36,166 bases of DNA from Thermomucor indicae-seudaticae (lineage: Eukaryota > Mucoromycota > Mucoromycetes > Mucorales > Lichtheimiaceae): positions 1 through 36,166 of the forward strand of contig JSYX01000356.1 of assembly GCA_000787465.1 (NCBI GenBank), given 5' to 3'. Positions 1 through 10,487 of the stretch are shown in pieces. Every line of letters begins with the position of its first letter. Positions within the stretch are counted from its first letter, which is position 1. The notes beneath the pieces were generated by a model that was given only the letters and a program-made list of their open reading frames with translations, had not been told where the DNA came from and made no database searches. The position numbers were made by a program, and so were the translations under genes.

Positions 1-196
1 AGATATGCATAAGCTTGGAACGTGGTGCGTAACGGGATTGACCACAGTAACACAATTGACACTCAGAAGACAGAATTGAGTGATGGTCCAGGGACCAGGT
101 AACCGTTTCCCAAACTAGTGATGAGAAGAAGTCAAGATACGGCGAAACACGATCCAGAGCGTTTTGTAGTGCCTCTTCCTGGTCGGTAATGAAAAG

Positions 197-966
197 TAGG
201 GGTGGCAATGGACCAGCTCAGATCAGATTGAGTTTGAGTGTGGAAATATCTGATCTGGCGGTAAGGGCAAAATATCTGATCTGATCTGGTACCAGATCAG
301 ATTGTATCTGACCAGATTTGATCTGAGTAAATCGTAGCTTGTAGGCTCGAAGGGGTCTTCCCTTAACATACACTTTGTAATGGCTCAGGCCTCAGGGCAC
401 GGTACTTACGATGGAGATCGTGTAGCAAGACCGAAATCACAGCCGTATGGTTAAATGAGCAACACTTGAGGACGTTCGGATAGCGGACATTCGTCTTTTA
501 TAAAGTTTGTATGCAGAGAAACAATAAATGGTACGCATCTTTCCCATACGTAAACGTCTATCTGTGGTATTATAGGCTCTATCCTAATTGGTGCCCGTCT
601 GAAACATCTATCGACGGCAGATACTTGTCCCGCGCATTGCGTCTGTAGCGCCGCTACACTCTTTAAGATGGTATGCTCGAGATCAATGTCATGTTCGACT
701 CATCGCTGAAGTATGAAGCTAAATAAAAGCCTAAGGCGATACTTGATCATCAATAGACTTTGTACGTTTCGCGTTATTATGCTTGCAAGGTATACGAGAA
801 CAGCATATTACCAATCACAGCTGGTCATCAGATACACCAGATATAACCAGATCCCAGATCAGGTCACGAAAAATCTGGTACCAGATCCCGGTGCACTGAA
901 ATAATCCGATCTGATCTAGGTCGGATCAGATCAGATTTCTATCTGTCAGATATATTGCCATCCCTA
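197..966. mobile_element. Non-autonomous TIR DNA element (hAT-like ends, about 770 bp)
   Basis: The left end (197 onward, taggggtggcaat) and the right end (to 966, attgccatcccta) are inverted copies of each other with one mismatch over 13 bp. Just inside both ends, about 225-325 and 820-950, are many copies of GATCTG/CAGATC on both strands. These include a perfect 24-bp palindrome at 279-302 and a related 14-bp palindrome at 873-886. Short TIRs beginning TAGGG plus dense subterminal repeats are typical of hAT-superfamily elements. No transposase-like reading frame lies inside, so this would be a MITE-type passenger. The 8-bp flanks (189-196 and 967-974) do not match, so no target-site duplication is visible. 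The superfamily assignment is an inference. Confidence 0.55.
279..302. repeat. 24-bp perfect palindrome of GATCTG units
   Basis: A perfect inverted repeat centred on GGTACC between 290 and 291, with 12-bp arms built from the GATCTG motif. It lies in the left subterminal region of the 197-966 element. A shorter relative with the same centre sits at 873-886 near the right end. It could be a transposase-binding or hairpin site. Confidence 0.7.
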
Positions 967-1708
967 GTGCGTAAGGACGGAAGAGAGAAGGAAAAGCTGA
1001 CGTGGACAGAGAAGTAATAATATGATAGCTACAGAGGCATTTAAAAGTTCCGATGATTGCGCCTACAGCAATGAAGTATTAGGGTGGAGAGTGAAATGTC
1101 GGATAAATGTCACTAGTAGAAATGCTTATATAGGGCAAGACTACCCGAAGCTGTGCTCGGTTGGCGATTATGACTTGTCAAGATTTCAGCTCACTAAATT
1201 ATAGACTTAGACACACGACAAGTTTAATTAATCATCTGTCCCCAGAGTGATGTTCCTTCTACTGCTTTACCCATGTAAGATGTGCAGGTCGATCGGGATC
1301 GTTTATTGTATTTTATTGTGCACCACTGATATGGCCTGCCACAGGATTGACGGCGGTCGGGGAACCGCTTAGTAACTTTTTGCGGCATTTTCGGTGTCCA
1401 TGTCAGATACGTCTCCGGTATTAGATAATCCCCCCTGAAAATGTAATTTCCCTTTCCCACGGTGAAACTCCGCTTTGCAAAACTATAAAAGAGGGAAAAA
1501 ACACTTTTCTGCGTCCTGCTTTGTTTTTTCCTTTTTGCCTTCTGCTGCCTTCCGTCCATCATGTGCAACTTGTGCAGTTTAACTTTCTCTGACTTTCTGC
1601 TCTTTGCGAACGCCTAATTCGACCTCTACGTAAGTTCGCCAGGATTATTCGCGGCTGTGCCTATCTAGTGTGTGACTGTCATCTTGGATAGTTGGCTTCT
1701 GGAGCTAA
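967..1708. other. Interval without a recognisable gene
   Basis: Short open frames occur on both strands, the longest at 1224-1568 on the minus strand (114 codons, basic). None shows a domain, convincing splice sites or coding-like composition that I can recognise. I see no RNA gene or further repeat here. Confidence 0.4.
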
Positions 1709-1835
1709 GGCTCACAAAATTGGTCCTGACCGTCCTGATCCATTGTCCTGATTATCTGCAGGACAGACAAGCCGTTCTGATCTCAGGACCAGGACCGAAC
1801 CAGGAGTCACGACATCAGGACCAATTTTGAGAGCC
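1709..1835. mobile_element. Small inverted-repeat element (127 bp, MITE-like)
   Basis: The left arm 1709-1729 and right arm 1815-1835 are inverted copies with one mismatch in 21 bp; each arm carries the motif ATTGGTCCTGA. The interior repeats the short motif TCCTGA/TCAGGA on both strands. Further copies of TCAGGACCA and TCCTGAT lie near 2165-2215, so the element may be a remnant of a family present nearby. I cannot define a target-site duplication. A larger element extending to about 2220 is possible. Confidence 0.5.
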
Positions 1836-2498
1836 TCGTCTTTGTTGACATTTCGTTCTACATCCCAGTTACTTGCACCAAGTGTACCATAGACCATCCG
1901 CACGTTTCTCTCGCTGCGCTCTTAACCAGCGTCTCGTCATCCTCACGACGATCTCAGCGCCCTCGGCCGTAAATTCGATCCCAACGGTTGCATTGCTGAG
2001 AGTAGTTCATTGAGGTTGTAAAGTCGGTAGTGGCGTATCTGTCTAGACCTATCCCACCTGCTGGACCACGGGTACGAGGATATCGGACCTAATACGATCC
2101 GATAATGAACACTACTTTTTCTATCATCGTTTGATCCTCGAAAGAATCTGCGCTTTCATTGCGTTCAGATCCTGATCTTGTCTTGATGATTTGAAACCGC
2201 AATCAGGACCAGGGCGGGACCCTTATCGCACACATTGTGCATAAAACTGGAATGCCGATCACTGATCACACTTCGATTGTGCCACAACACAACTGAAAAA
2301 GGGAAGCAACTTTCCACAAATCATCTCAGATTCGTGGCAAAAACACTTTATTCGGCAGTCTGTATTTTCTATCTTCTATAGCACTCTGCACCTCTTCCTT
2401 GCGCCGGCGCCACCTACGCAAGACCAATTACCACTTAGTTCTTCCTTCCTTTAATTGTTGTCAGTATAGTAGGGGTTTTCTGAAACATAAGCGCATCT
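1836..2498. other. Interval without a recognisable gene
   Basis: No convincing gene is visible. Isolated TCCTGAT/ATCAGGACC motifs near 2165-2215 resemble the subterminal motif of the 1709-1835 element. The last part is downstream flank of the Merlin-like transposase. Confidence 0.4.
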
Positions 2499-3745
2499 TC
2501 AGCATTTATCTGCATGGCCGTCTACAGCAACGTAAGTCTCCGTAACTCCTGGATCAACCCCAAACAGGTGATAGTCATCTTGCAGCTCCTGAGGCGAGAA
2601 GTCCTGTAATTCCCGATCTTCCGCTTCAAGGAAGACCTCCGTGAGAAGCGAAGCAGACTGACCGGTTTCGGGGCTGCGTTTAAACGAAACTTCCCTGAGA
2701 CAACGGATCACGTTATCCCAGAGGGCACCCGCGTGTTTTCTTCTCCAGATGAATTCGACCAGTTTCCAGGGCGTCATCTTTCTGTTCCGATGACGAGCGG
2801 GGACATTTTGCTTGATGCCGTTCCAAGTCCCTGAGAAAACTAGTGTGAGACAGGAAAACGGAAGATAACTCTCATTACCTACCCTCGATCGTGTTCGTGC
2901 AAGCCCCGGTAGTCGGATCTACAAACTTCTTGCTGTGGTTCACTCTTTGGCAAGGAGGCCACGCTTCGGGTCACTGTCAATGCCGTTGTAACCCTTCCAA
3001 CAGTCCACCATCACGTGAGAGCCTAAGTAACAGCACTGAGCGTGACTATGACACGGGTTATCGATTAATCAGGCAACCTACCAGGTAGAACGTATTCATC
3101 GATTAAGGTTTTAAGGGTGTCCTTGTTCCGGTTTCGGACGACTGTCATAAACACCTTCCGTTGGGGAGTCCGTTCGACACCACCAACCACCCATACGCCT
3201 TCCACGGCATGGCCCACTCCGCCTTTCCGTTTACCGAACTTGCTCTCGTCGATTTCAACGATGCTGCGGTTACCGTTTTCATCGCGTCCGCCTAACGTGA
3301 AGGATGAGATTCGAAGAAACAGAGAACTCGAATTCCACGTACCGATTTTCACATCCGTGGTCTTAAGGTCTGCCTCAAGCAAAGCATAAATATCCGTAAA
3401 GATATTTCGAACAGTCCAGAGGGAAAAACCAGTCGCTACCGCAATCTTCGTCATTGGCATCTGAAGTAGGAAATAATACATCACTGCCAGAACTTTCTTA
3501 ACGGGAGCCTTGCGACCGCTAAAAAAAGAGTCCTCCAAAAGCGAAACACGAGACCTCTTGCATGGACAGTTACGAGCCCCACAGCGCCAAAAATAATGGT
3601 GACGGTCAGAGCAATTGAGACGCATATCGCGCTCAAATCTGCATTTGCGTTCGGTGTAGAAGACCCTATTTTGGATAGACCAACTCGCGTCAATTGGTAC
3701 TCGCTCTGCAGCTTCCGTGCTTGTTTCTGTTGATCTATTAGCCAT
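2499..3745 (-). pseudogene. Merlin/IS1595-like DDE transposase, frameshifted
   Basis: Three exons fit GT-AG rules: 3745-3082, 3022-2883 and 2830-2499. Exon 1 has a Cys-rich (zinc-ribbon-like) N-terminal part, then the first catalytic Asp in VEIDESKFGKRKGG. Exon 2 supplies the second Asp (MVDCWKGYNG) and the motif VNHSKKFVDPTTG with NTIEG, whose Glu is the third acidic residue. Exon 3 starts TWNGIKQN, followed by a basic stretch and WKLVEFIWRR. This order is that of the ISXO2/IS1595 DDE domain used by eukaryotic Merlin transposons. The two halves of exon 2 are in different frames: a one-base shift lies between about 2958 and 2995, so this copy is probably dead. I could not find terminal inverted repeats, so the element limits are unknown. 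Confidence 0.8.
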
Positions 3746-3813
3746 TCGATATAGTTCTATAACATACCTGCAACCTTCAAAGGACTTTGAATGCAGACGC
3801 TAACCCTTCGAAA

Positions 3814-4770
3814 TTACGGCGTCGTGTTCAGCTCGAAAGGCGACATAAAGGCAAGCACCCGGTTTACAAGGAATATGTGCTTGCATATCCCTCCCTGGTG
3901 TTGCCAATCCTGTGGATACAGCCGTCTTAATACGCCTGCGTTTAGAAACGAAGTGCAAACTATTACCGCGCAATTGCAGCAAGTTATCCTATCATCAACT
4001 TGGTCCACAGAAACGCGGTGCACAGCCAAAGTCGTAAACAACTGCTCCTTTACTTCATTGGCTGTCTTGCCGATGATCAGCGCGCTGGCATCTTCGTCTT
4101 CAGAAATGGTTAAACTCGTTGCTTTTTCGCTGATATATGCATAGATGAGTCGAGCTTACACGAAAGTCCGTAAGCCATGCGCCGCCGTCTTCTCTCGGCT
4201 TGGTTGTGCGCCCTCGTTTGCAGTGCTAGCTTCGTTCGAAGGTATTCTTGCATAACGTCTGGTAACACCATCTCCCAAAGCACGTATACCAATGTGTCTA
4301 TGCGTGGACGCCGGATCCCACAAAGATACACGTACTTCAGCTGGCGATGCCAGCTTTCCACGTAGTTGTTAGTGTCGATATGGAAATTGTGGAACTATAA
4401 CAAAGTGAGCATCTTGTTAAAGACTTTTCACGTAGGAAGGACAAACCCTGCGCAACGCCTTTGACCATTCTTGCTTCGTTTCTAAGTAATGGCCTTTGAA
4501 GTATGCTAAGAGATCAATTTGTTCGTTAACATAGCACCATGATTCGAAGTCTTCCAGCCGTTCGTTAAATTCGGAAAGCATCATATCCCTCATAAGTTTA
4601 AAGTTGACCGACTGCATCGGGATCATCATTAGAGGTAACCGGCATGACGATGGACAAAGGGCTCTCATTGCGCCGAGTAATTTAATGACTTCAACAGTAA
4701 GTATATTAGAGATGGCTTCTCCGATAGCGGACACGTTAGCAAAGACACAACAAACAAAATGTGCTCAATG
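3814..4770 (-). pseudogene. MULE (Mutator-like) transposase, 3' portion with SWIM zinc finger
   Basis: Reading right to left, a segment ending at 4432 (helical, with WCYVNEQIDLLAYFKGHY) joins through a 37-nt GT-AG intron (4431-4395) to a segment with DTNNYVESWHRQLKYVY, a hallmark of the region after the MULE catalytic core. After a one-frame change near 4150-4165 (an indel or a 32-nt intron) the frame continues to a SWIM finger: CNC, then GGICKH, the CxC...CxH pattern. The catalytic DDE core expected upstream of 4770 is not seen; a stop codon occurs there. I interpret this as a 5'-truncated, decaying MULE next to the Merlin copy. Confidence 0.7.
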
Positions 4771-5024
4771 ATACGACCAGTCAGTGACTTTGCCAATTCT
4801 TTGGAGAAAATTTCAATTTACTCTCGCCAGCAAACACAATGATCCTCAGGGTTTATTACTTAGTTAAATGCTACAATTCTAACCCGTTGGAGATACTGAA
4901 CGGAGGAGAGAAACTAGTATTTAAGTAGGGTGTATCTATTTTAAAAGATCTGCAAACACACTATTATGCCCGACTTAATGTTAATGCACGACCTTTATAG
5001 TAATAATAATCCCAAATCACACAC
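4771..5024. other. Interval between MULE remnant and ArfGAP gene
   Basis: About 250 bases with no gene. It should contain the 3' UTR of the minus-strand ArfGAP gene. No other structure was seen. Confidence 0.4.
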
Positions 5025-6309
<1,285 letters not shown>

Positions 6310-6369
6310 CTTCCGCAAAAAGGTGGGGAAAATGAAAAAGTGGGTTCCAAAGCGCTATTTAAATCAATT

Positions 6370-7433
6370 TTACTGTGTTTCATTTGGTAAAAATGGCCCT
6401 CGCCAAAAATCAGGGTCCATCTCCAGTACTCGATCTCTAGGAAACCACTGTATCGAAAGGTCATTAAACACTTGATTATTGTCAAACTCCTTTGGAAACA
6501 AGACGCGTTGCACGATTTCCATGGCTGGAATAAGATATGGGCATTCCTCCTTCAGATCTCGTTGCAGCTGGCTATATATATATTACATTAGCCTCTTTCT
6601 CTCTCTCTGTGTGTGTCTCATGTAAAAGTTATATTACCTTCCGACATACATATCAAACCGATTGCCTATAATAACGACATTTTGAATGGCGTCTTTATTC
6701 CAGTTGGCGCTCAAGGTATTGCTATACAGTCCTCGGCTACAATGGGGCATATAGAACAACGTAGGTCGGGATACGGCTCGTTTACCGTCCTGATCTCTCC
6801 AGATTAAGCATGGCAATACACCTCTTTACGATTATTTGTTGTTGTCTTTTACCTCGTTTTCTTGAATTATCTGTATATCGTGATGTATGCACAATTCCCG
6901 GTCAAGGTCCGTCATGACTGGATCGTAAATGTAAACTTTGCCGGGTATCTGTGCCAGACATAAGTTTTTTACCGGTCTTATTGCCAACAATTTCACGGAC
7001 TCACATTCAAGAGCTCGCGCATCAGTAAAGCAAGAACGAATTGATATTGCGCATTCTTTGAATCTCGCATCGATCCTATGCCATAGCAAACCATATCCAC
7101 CGGACGTGTCGGTACCAGATATCGATGATATATATCTTTTTTCTTTTACATTGAGTTTTTTTATGATCTCCAGCGCAACAAATAATTTTTACCTAGCAAC
7201 TGCTTGTAAAATGAACTCTCTAAAAGTGTTTCTCTGAGACGCGCATTAGGCGAAAGTAAACGGCGTCCCTGACGACCTCTTCCTTACTTTCTTTGGCTGA
7301 GGATCAATAATAAATCTTGCAAATCATAATCACTGGGATCTTTAAATTGATAACGGCCTTTCCTTTTCCCTTTCCTAGGATTCACACTTTTATATCTAAA
7401 CTTCTTTTCTACCGTAATAAATCCATCGTCCAT
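6370..7433 (-). CDS. SRR1-like domain protein
   Basis: Six exons (7433-7288, 7233-7193, 7135-7005, 6948-6853, 6789-6638, 6571-6370) give 255 residues, all phases consistent. Landmarks of the SRR1 family are present in order: VCYGIGSMRDSKNAQYQ, then YIYDPVMTDLDREL, TLFYMPHC with NVVIIGNRFDMY, and a final FNDLSIQWF. SRR1 proteins (named for an Arabidopsis clock/phytochrome mutant; yeast BER1 is a relative) are conserved, probably cytosolic or nuclear, and of poorly defined biochemistry; the yeast protein is linked to microtubule and heme-related phenotypes. The N-terminus (MDDGFITVEKKF, then a basic stretch) fits the family. The start lies 170 bases from the divergent Rsc58-like gene, so they likely share a promoter. 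Confidence 0.85.
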
Positions 7434-7603
7434 TGCTGCTGCTGCTCGATCTACGGAGAGAGTGTGTGTGCTGCAAGCAGAAAAGACAGAAAGTGACGGT
7501 CCTTCCATTTTTGGCGACCATTCAATGTCAGCAGCAAGAACAAAACCCACCGTCTTTTTTTGTGAAAAAGAGAACAGGATCGCCATTGTTAAAGAAGCCA
7601 AGC
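7434..7603. promoter_or_regulatory. Bidirectional promoter interval (SRR1-like / Rsc58-like)
   Basis: 170 bases separate the two divergent start codons (7433 minus, 7604 plus). The interval must hold both 5' UTRs and core promoters. I see no clear TATA element. An in-frame ATG at 7433 would extend the plus-strand gene, but it overlaps the other gene's start codon and adds no recognisable domain. Confidence 0.5.
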
Positions 7604-9401
7604 ATGCCAAAGTCTCGCCATTCAGCTGCTGAGCCTGCATCGTCAAAACAGGCGGAGGAACCAAGTCAGGCCAATGGCGAGACCAAGCAACCAAGCGATT
7701 CAGAAACACCACTAGAACGTATTCATAAAGTGCTAGAGCAGTTTCTGGACGTCCTGTCAAGGTAACATCGCGTCCTTGTCGCAGTGAACCCGCTTTGGCA
7801 ATTAACCTTGATCGGACTGCGTCCAATGTTAACCCGCAACAGCCATGATGAGCAAAACTTGTTATCGTCCATGCAAGACAATCACCCAGAGAATCCTGTT
7901 ACAATCGAAACACTGCGATCCAAGTTAAAGAACTACAAAACGATAGAGGAATTCAAGGTACCAAAAGAAAAATTTATTGAACCGCATTATTTCTTGATTT
8001 GGGTTATTCTAACCCCCCATTTTTATTTTTCTGTATGCGAAAAAAATAAGCATGATCTGGAAAGCCTGTTCCGAAACGCATTGACATCATCCAATCATCG
8101 AGAAACTCTGGAGAAGCTCTATCTGTTTTCTATCTGGACACTGCAACTCGAAGCCAAGCGATTGACGAACGAAAATATAGAATACGATGACCTTGAAGAA
8201 CATGTCGCCCTTTTTCGACCCTCCCTCGACGGGTTCATCTTTACGGATGCTTTGCCTCGTAGTCAGATCACGAAAGAAGAGAAAAACCTTCGTAAGTGTT
8301 GTCTATTGTGCACTAATATATCATGGCTTACATTGGTTTGATAGCACTCGGCGTAGAAGAACTGGTCGTTCATCCTGCACCACCCGTCAAAGATGTACCC
8401 AATCTGAAAAACACGGTATCGCCTCCACCCCGATTTCCACCAAAGTTACATCGACATGAGGATAAACCTGTCGTCCCAAGTGTGTATCTAGACTCAAATA
8501 GAAACAAAAAAAGAGAAGAAAAAGCTAACACTGGGGGATAAAAGTACAATGGCTAGATTACGGTCCATTCTCAAGTTTTGCACCCACACGTGACTCCAAT
8601 AATGCGAACGTGTCATACGAAAACACATACATTGGACGAGCCGCAAGACGGTACCGGAAATGGGAAAAGAAGCAGCGGAAAACCCAGGCCAGCAGCCGGT
8701 CACCACCATCTACCAAAGTGAATGGTGAAGCAGCACAGTCAGCAAAGGAAGAAGAAATTGATGTTGCATGGCTCAAGGAACAAGGACTGGATGCAGATGC
8801 GATTGTTCAGGCAGCCGAAAGCGAGAGTCTGCGATTAGACGAGCTGTTTGATCCAGATGACATTGATGGCTTGTTGGAGAGAAACAGCGAACTGTTACTG
8901 TATCTCATGCAGTATCAAGAGTACCGGTTTAGTATTGGAGACGCGGCGCGTTGGGGTGCTGTAGACGAGGCTGAGCAGCAGATTGGTATGCAATGCCAAG
9001 ATATCTATATTCGATGACCAAACACTCACATACCCTATTCCGTAGCCAAATCACTGCAGACACATATGCAACACTTGATCTCTAAAGTACCACCCAAGGA
9101 CCTTGTAGACGTGGCAACGATCGAAAAGGCTATGCGTAGGGTCCCGGTGACGCACGAGACCACGTTTCGTGGATCTCTGCCACCCAACAAGATCTTTGCC
9201 TATCATACCAGAGAACCGGTCGAGCCCTTACCACCCACCGCCAATCTCTTACCGAGCTATCCTAAAGAACGATGGCGTTGGGTGGATAATAACAACGACA
9301 AACGGCCTACCCCTTTTCTTCCCGCTACCATGCCTGTTCCATGGCCTTACTTTCCACCACCACCACCGCCCCCACCCAACAACAGCAGTAGTACTAGATG
9401 A
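7604..9401 (+). CDS. Rsc58-like chromatin-remodelling subunit (bromodomain-like, BRD7/9-type motif)
   Basis: Six exons (7604-7761, 7843-7957, 8051-8291, 8345-8479, 8545-8985, 9046-9401) give 481 residues with consistent phases; budding-yeast Rsc58 is about 500. The N-terminal part reads like a degenerate bromodomain: a hydrophobic helix, then LRSKLKNYKTIEEFKHDL and SLFRNALTS. A central block IQWLDYGPFSSFAPTRDS resembles the YGP-SS-APT-DS motif seen after the bromodomain in BRD7/BRD9 and in fungal Rsc58 proteins. The C-terminus has RGSLPPNK and a Pro-rich end. Rsc58 belongs to the RSC/SWI-SNF nucleosome-remodelling complex in the nucleus. The assignment rests on these motifs, so another bromodomain-related SWI/SNF subunit is possible. 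Confidence 0.6.
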
Positions 9402-9417
9402 AAAAGAAAAAAATACG

Positions 9418-9423
9418 AATAAA
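9418..9423 (+). promoter_or_regulatory. AATAAA-type polyadenylation signal of the Rsc58-like gene
   Basis: AATAAA lies 17 bases after the stop codon at 9401, in an A/T-rich stretch before the uS4 gene. Confidence 0.4.
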
Positions 9424-9478
9424 TTTTATTGGTGCGGATAATGAAAAATTTTAAGACAAAGCTTGTTGTTTCAAAAAA

Positions 9479-9513
9479 ATTTCTGCTTTCTCTCTTTTCC
9501 TTTCTCTCCCTTC
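9479..9513 (+). promoter_or_regulatory. Pyrimidine-rich 5' leader of the uS4 gene
   Basis: An almost uninterrupted C/T tract ends a few bases before the start at 9517. Pyrimidine tracts at transcription starts are common in ribosomal-protein genes (TOP-like in animals, and frequent in fungi). The transcription start itself cannot be read from sequence. Confidence 0.5.
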
Positions 9514-9516
9514 ACA

Positions 9517-10154
9517 ATGACGACGGGTGCATCACGAACTTACAGCAAGACGTACAAAGTCCCGAAGCGTCCTTACGAGTCGGCGCGTCTGGACCAAGAA
9601 CTCAAGTTGGTCGGCGAGTACGGACTGAAGAACAAGCGCGAGGTCTGGCGCGTCGGTCTGACGCTGTCCAAGATCCGTCGTGCGGCTCGTGAACTGCTGA
9701 CGCTCGACGAAAAGGACCCCCGGCGCCTGTTTGAGGGTAACGCCTTGATCCGTCGTCTGGTCCGCATCGGTGTCCTGGACGAATCCCGCATGAAGCTCGA
9801 TTACGTCTTGGGTCTCAAGATTGAAGACTTTTTGGAACGCCGCCTCCAGACGCAGGTCTTCAAGTTGGGCCTCGCCAAATCCATTCACCACGCTCGTGTC
9901 TTGATCCGTCAGCGTCATATCCGTGTCGGCAAGCAGATCGTCAACGTCCCATCCTTTATTGTTCGCTTAGTATGTCCTCTCTGTATATGCGGTAATCGAT
10001 ATATAGACTAACACTGGTTGATTCATAGGACTCGCAAAAACACATTGATTTCGCATTGACCTCGCCCTACGGTGGCGGTCGCCCTGGCCGTGTCAAGAGG
10101 AAGCGCGCCAAGGCCGCTGAAGGCGGTGACGAAGAAGAAGAAGAAGAAGAGTAA
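9517..10154 (+). CDS. RPS9: 40S ribosomal protein uS4 (RPS9)
   Basis: Two exons (9517-9969, 10029-10154) give 192 residues, the normal eukaryotic size. The sequence carries the conserved [17 protein letters not shown] opening, the S4 RNA-binding domain ([20 protein letters not shown], then [17 protein letters not shown]) and the C-terminal [15 protein letters not shown] segment, followed by an acidic Glu run. uS4 binds the 5' domain of 18S rRNA and takes part in small-subunit assembly and decoding fidelity. Codon use is strongly biased to C-ending codons, unlike the neighbours, as expected for a highly expressed gene. The Met at 9517 is preferred over an upstream in-frame ATG at 9463, which lies in the pyrimidine-rich leader. 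Confidence 0.97.
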
Positions 10155-10202
10155 ACAAATCCGTGTTGTATGAACCTTTGCAATACCGCTTCTTGAAGGG
10201 GG

Positions 10203-10212
10203 AATAAATAAA
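10203..10212 (+). promoter_or_regulatory. Overlapping AATAAA polyadenylation signals of the uS4 gene
   Basis: AATAAATAAA begins about 48 bases after the uS4 stop, in the convergent interval before the receptor gene. Confidence 0.5.
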
Positions 10213-10487
10213 AGAAAACTACTTTTGGTTTTGAGGTTTGCAAAGCACCTGTGGCATTGAACACAGTATCATCACAACACGTGCAGGAGGGGTAAGTTTC
10301 CACTTGTAGTAGAGTCAGCCACGCTCGTCCAAGCAAGCAGTGAGCACCTTTTTCATTGATAGCTAGACAGATATACGAGAATAATTTTCACAGTGGAATA
10401 AAGGGAAGGGGTAGGGAAAGCTGTGATGAAAGAAAGATATACTATGCAACATGCTATGTGTGATTACAATATATATATATTATGAAG

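Noticed and set aside
2891..3088. 65-codon plus-strand frame
   Set aside because: It overlaps the Merlin transposase exon 2 and intron on the opposite strand; no domain and no independent support.
7284..7826. 180-codon minus-strand frame crossing two gene starts
   Set aside because: Its C-terminal part is simply the first exon of the SRR1-like gene read from an upstream non-ATG start through the antisense of the Rsc58-like first exon.
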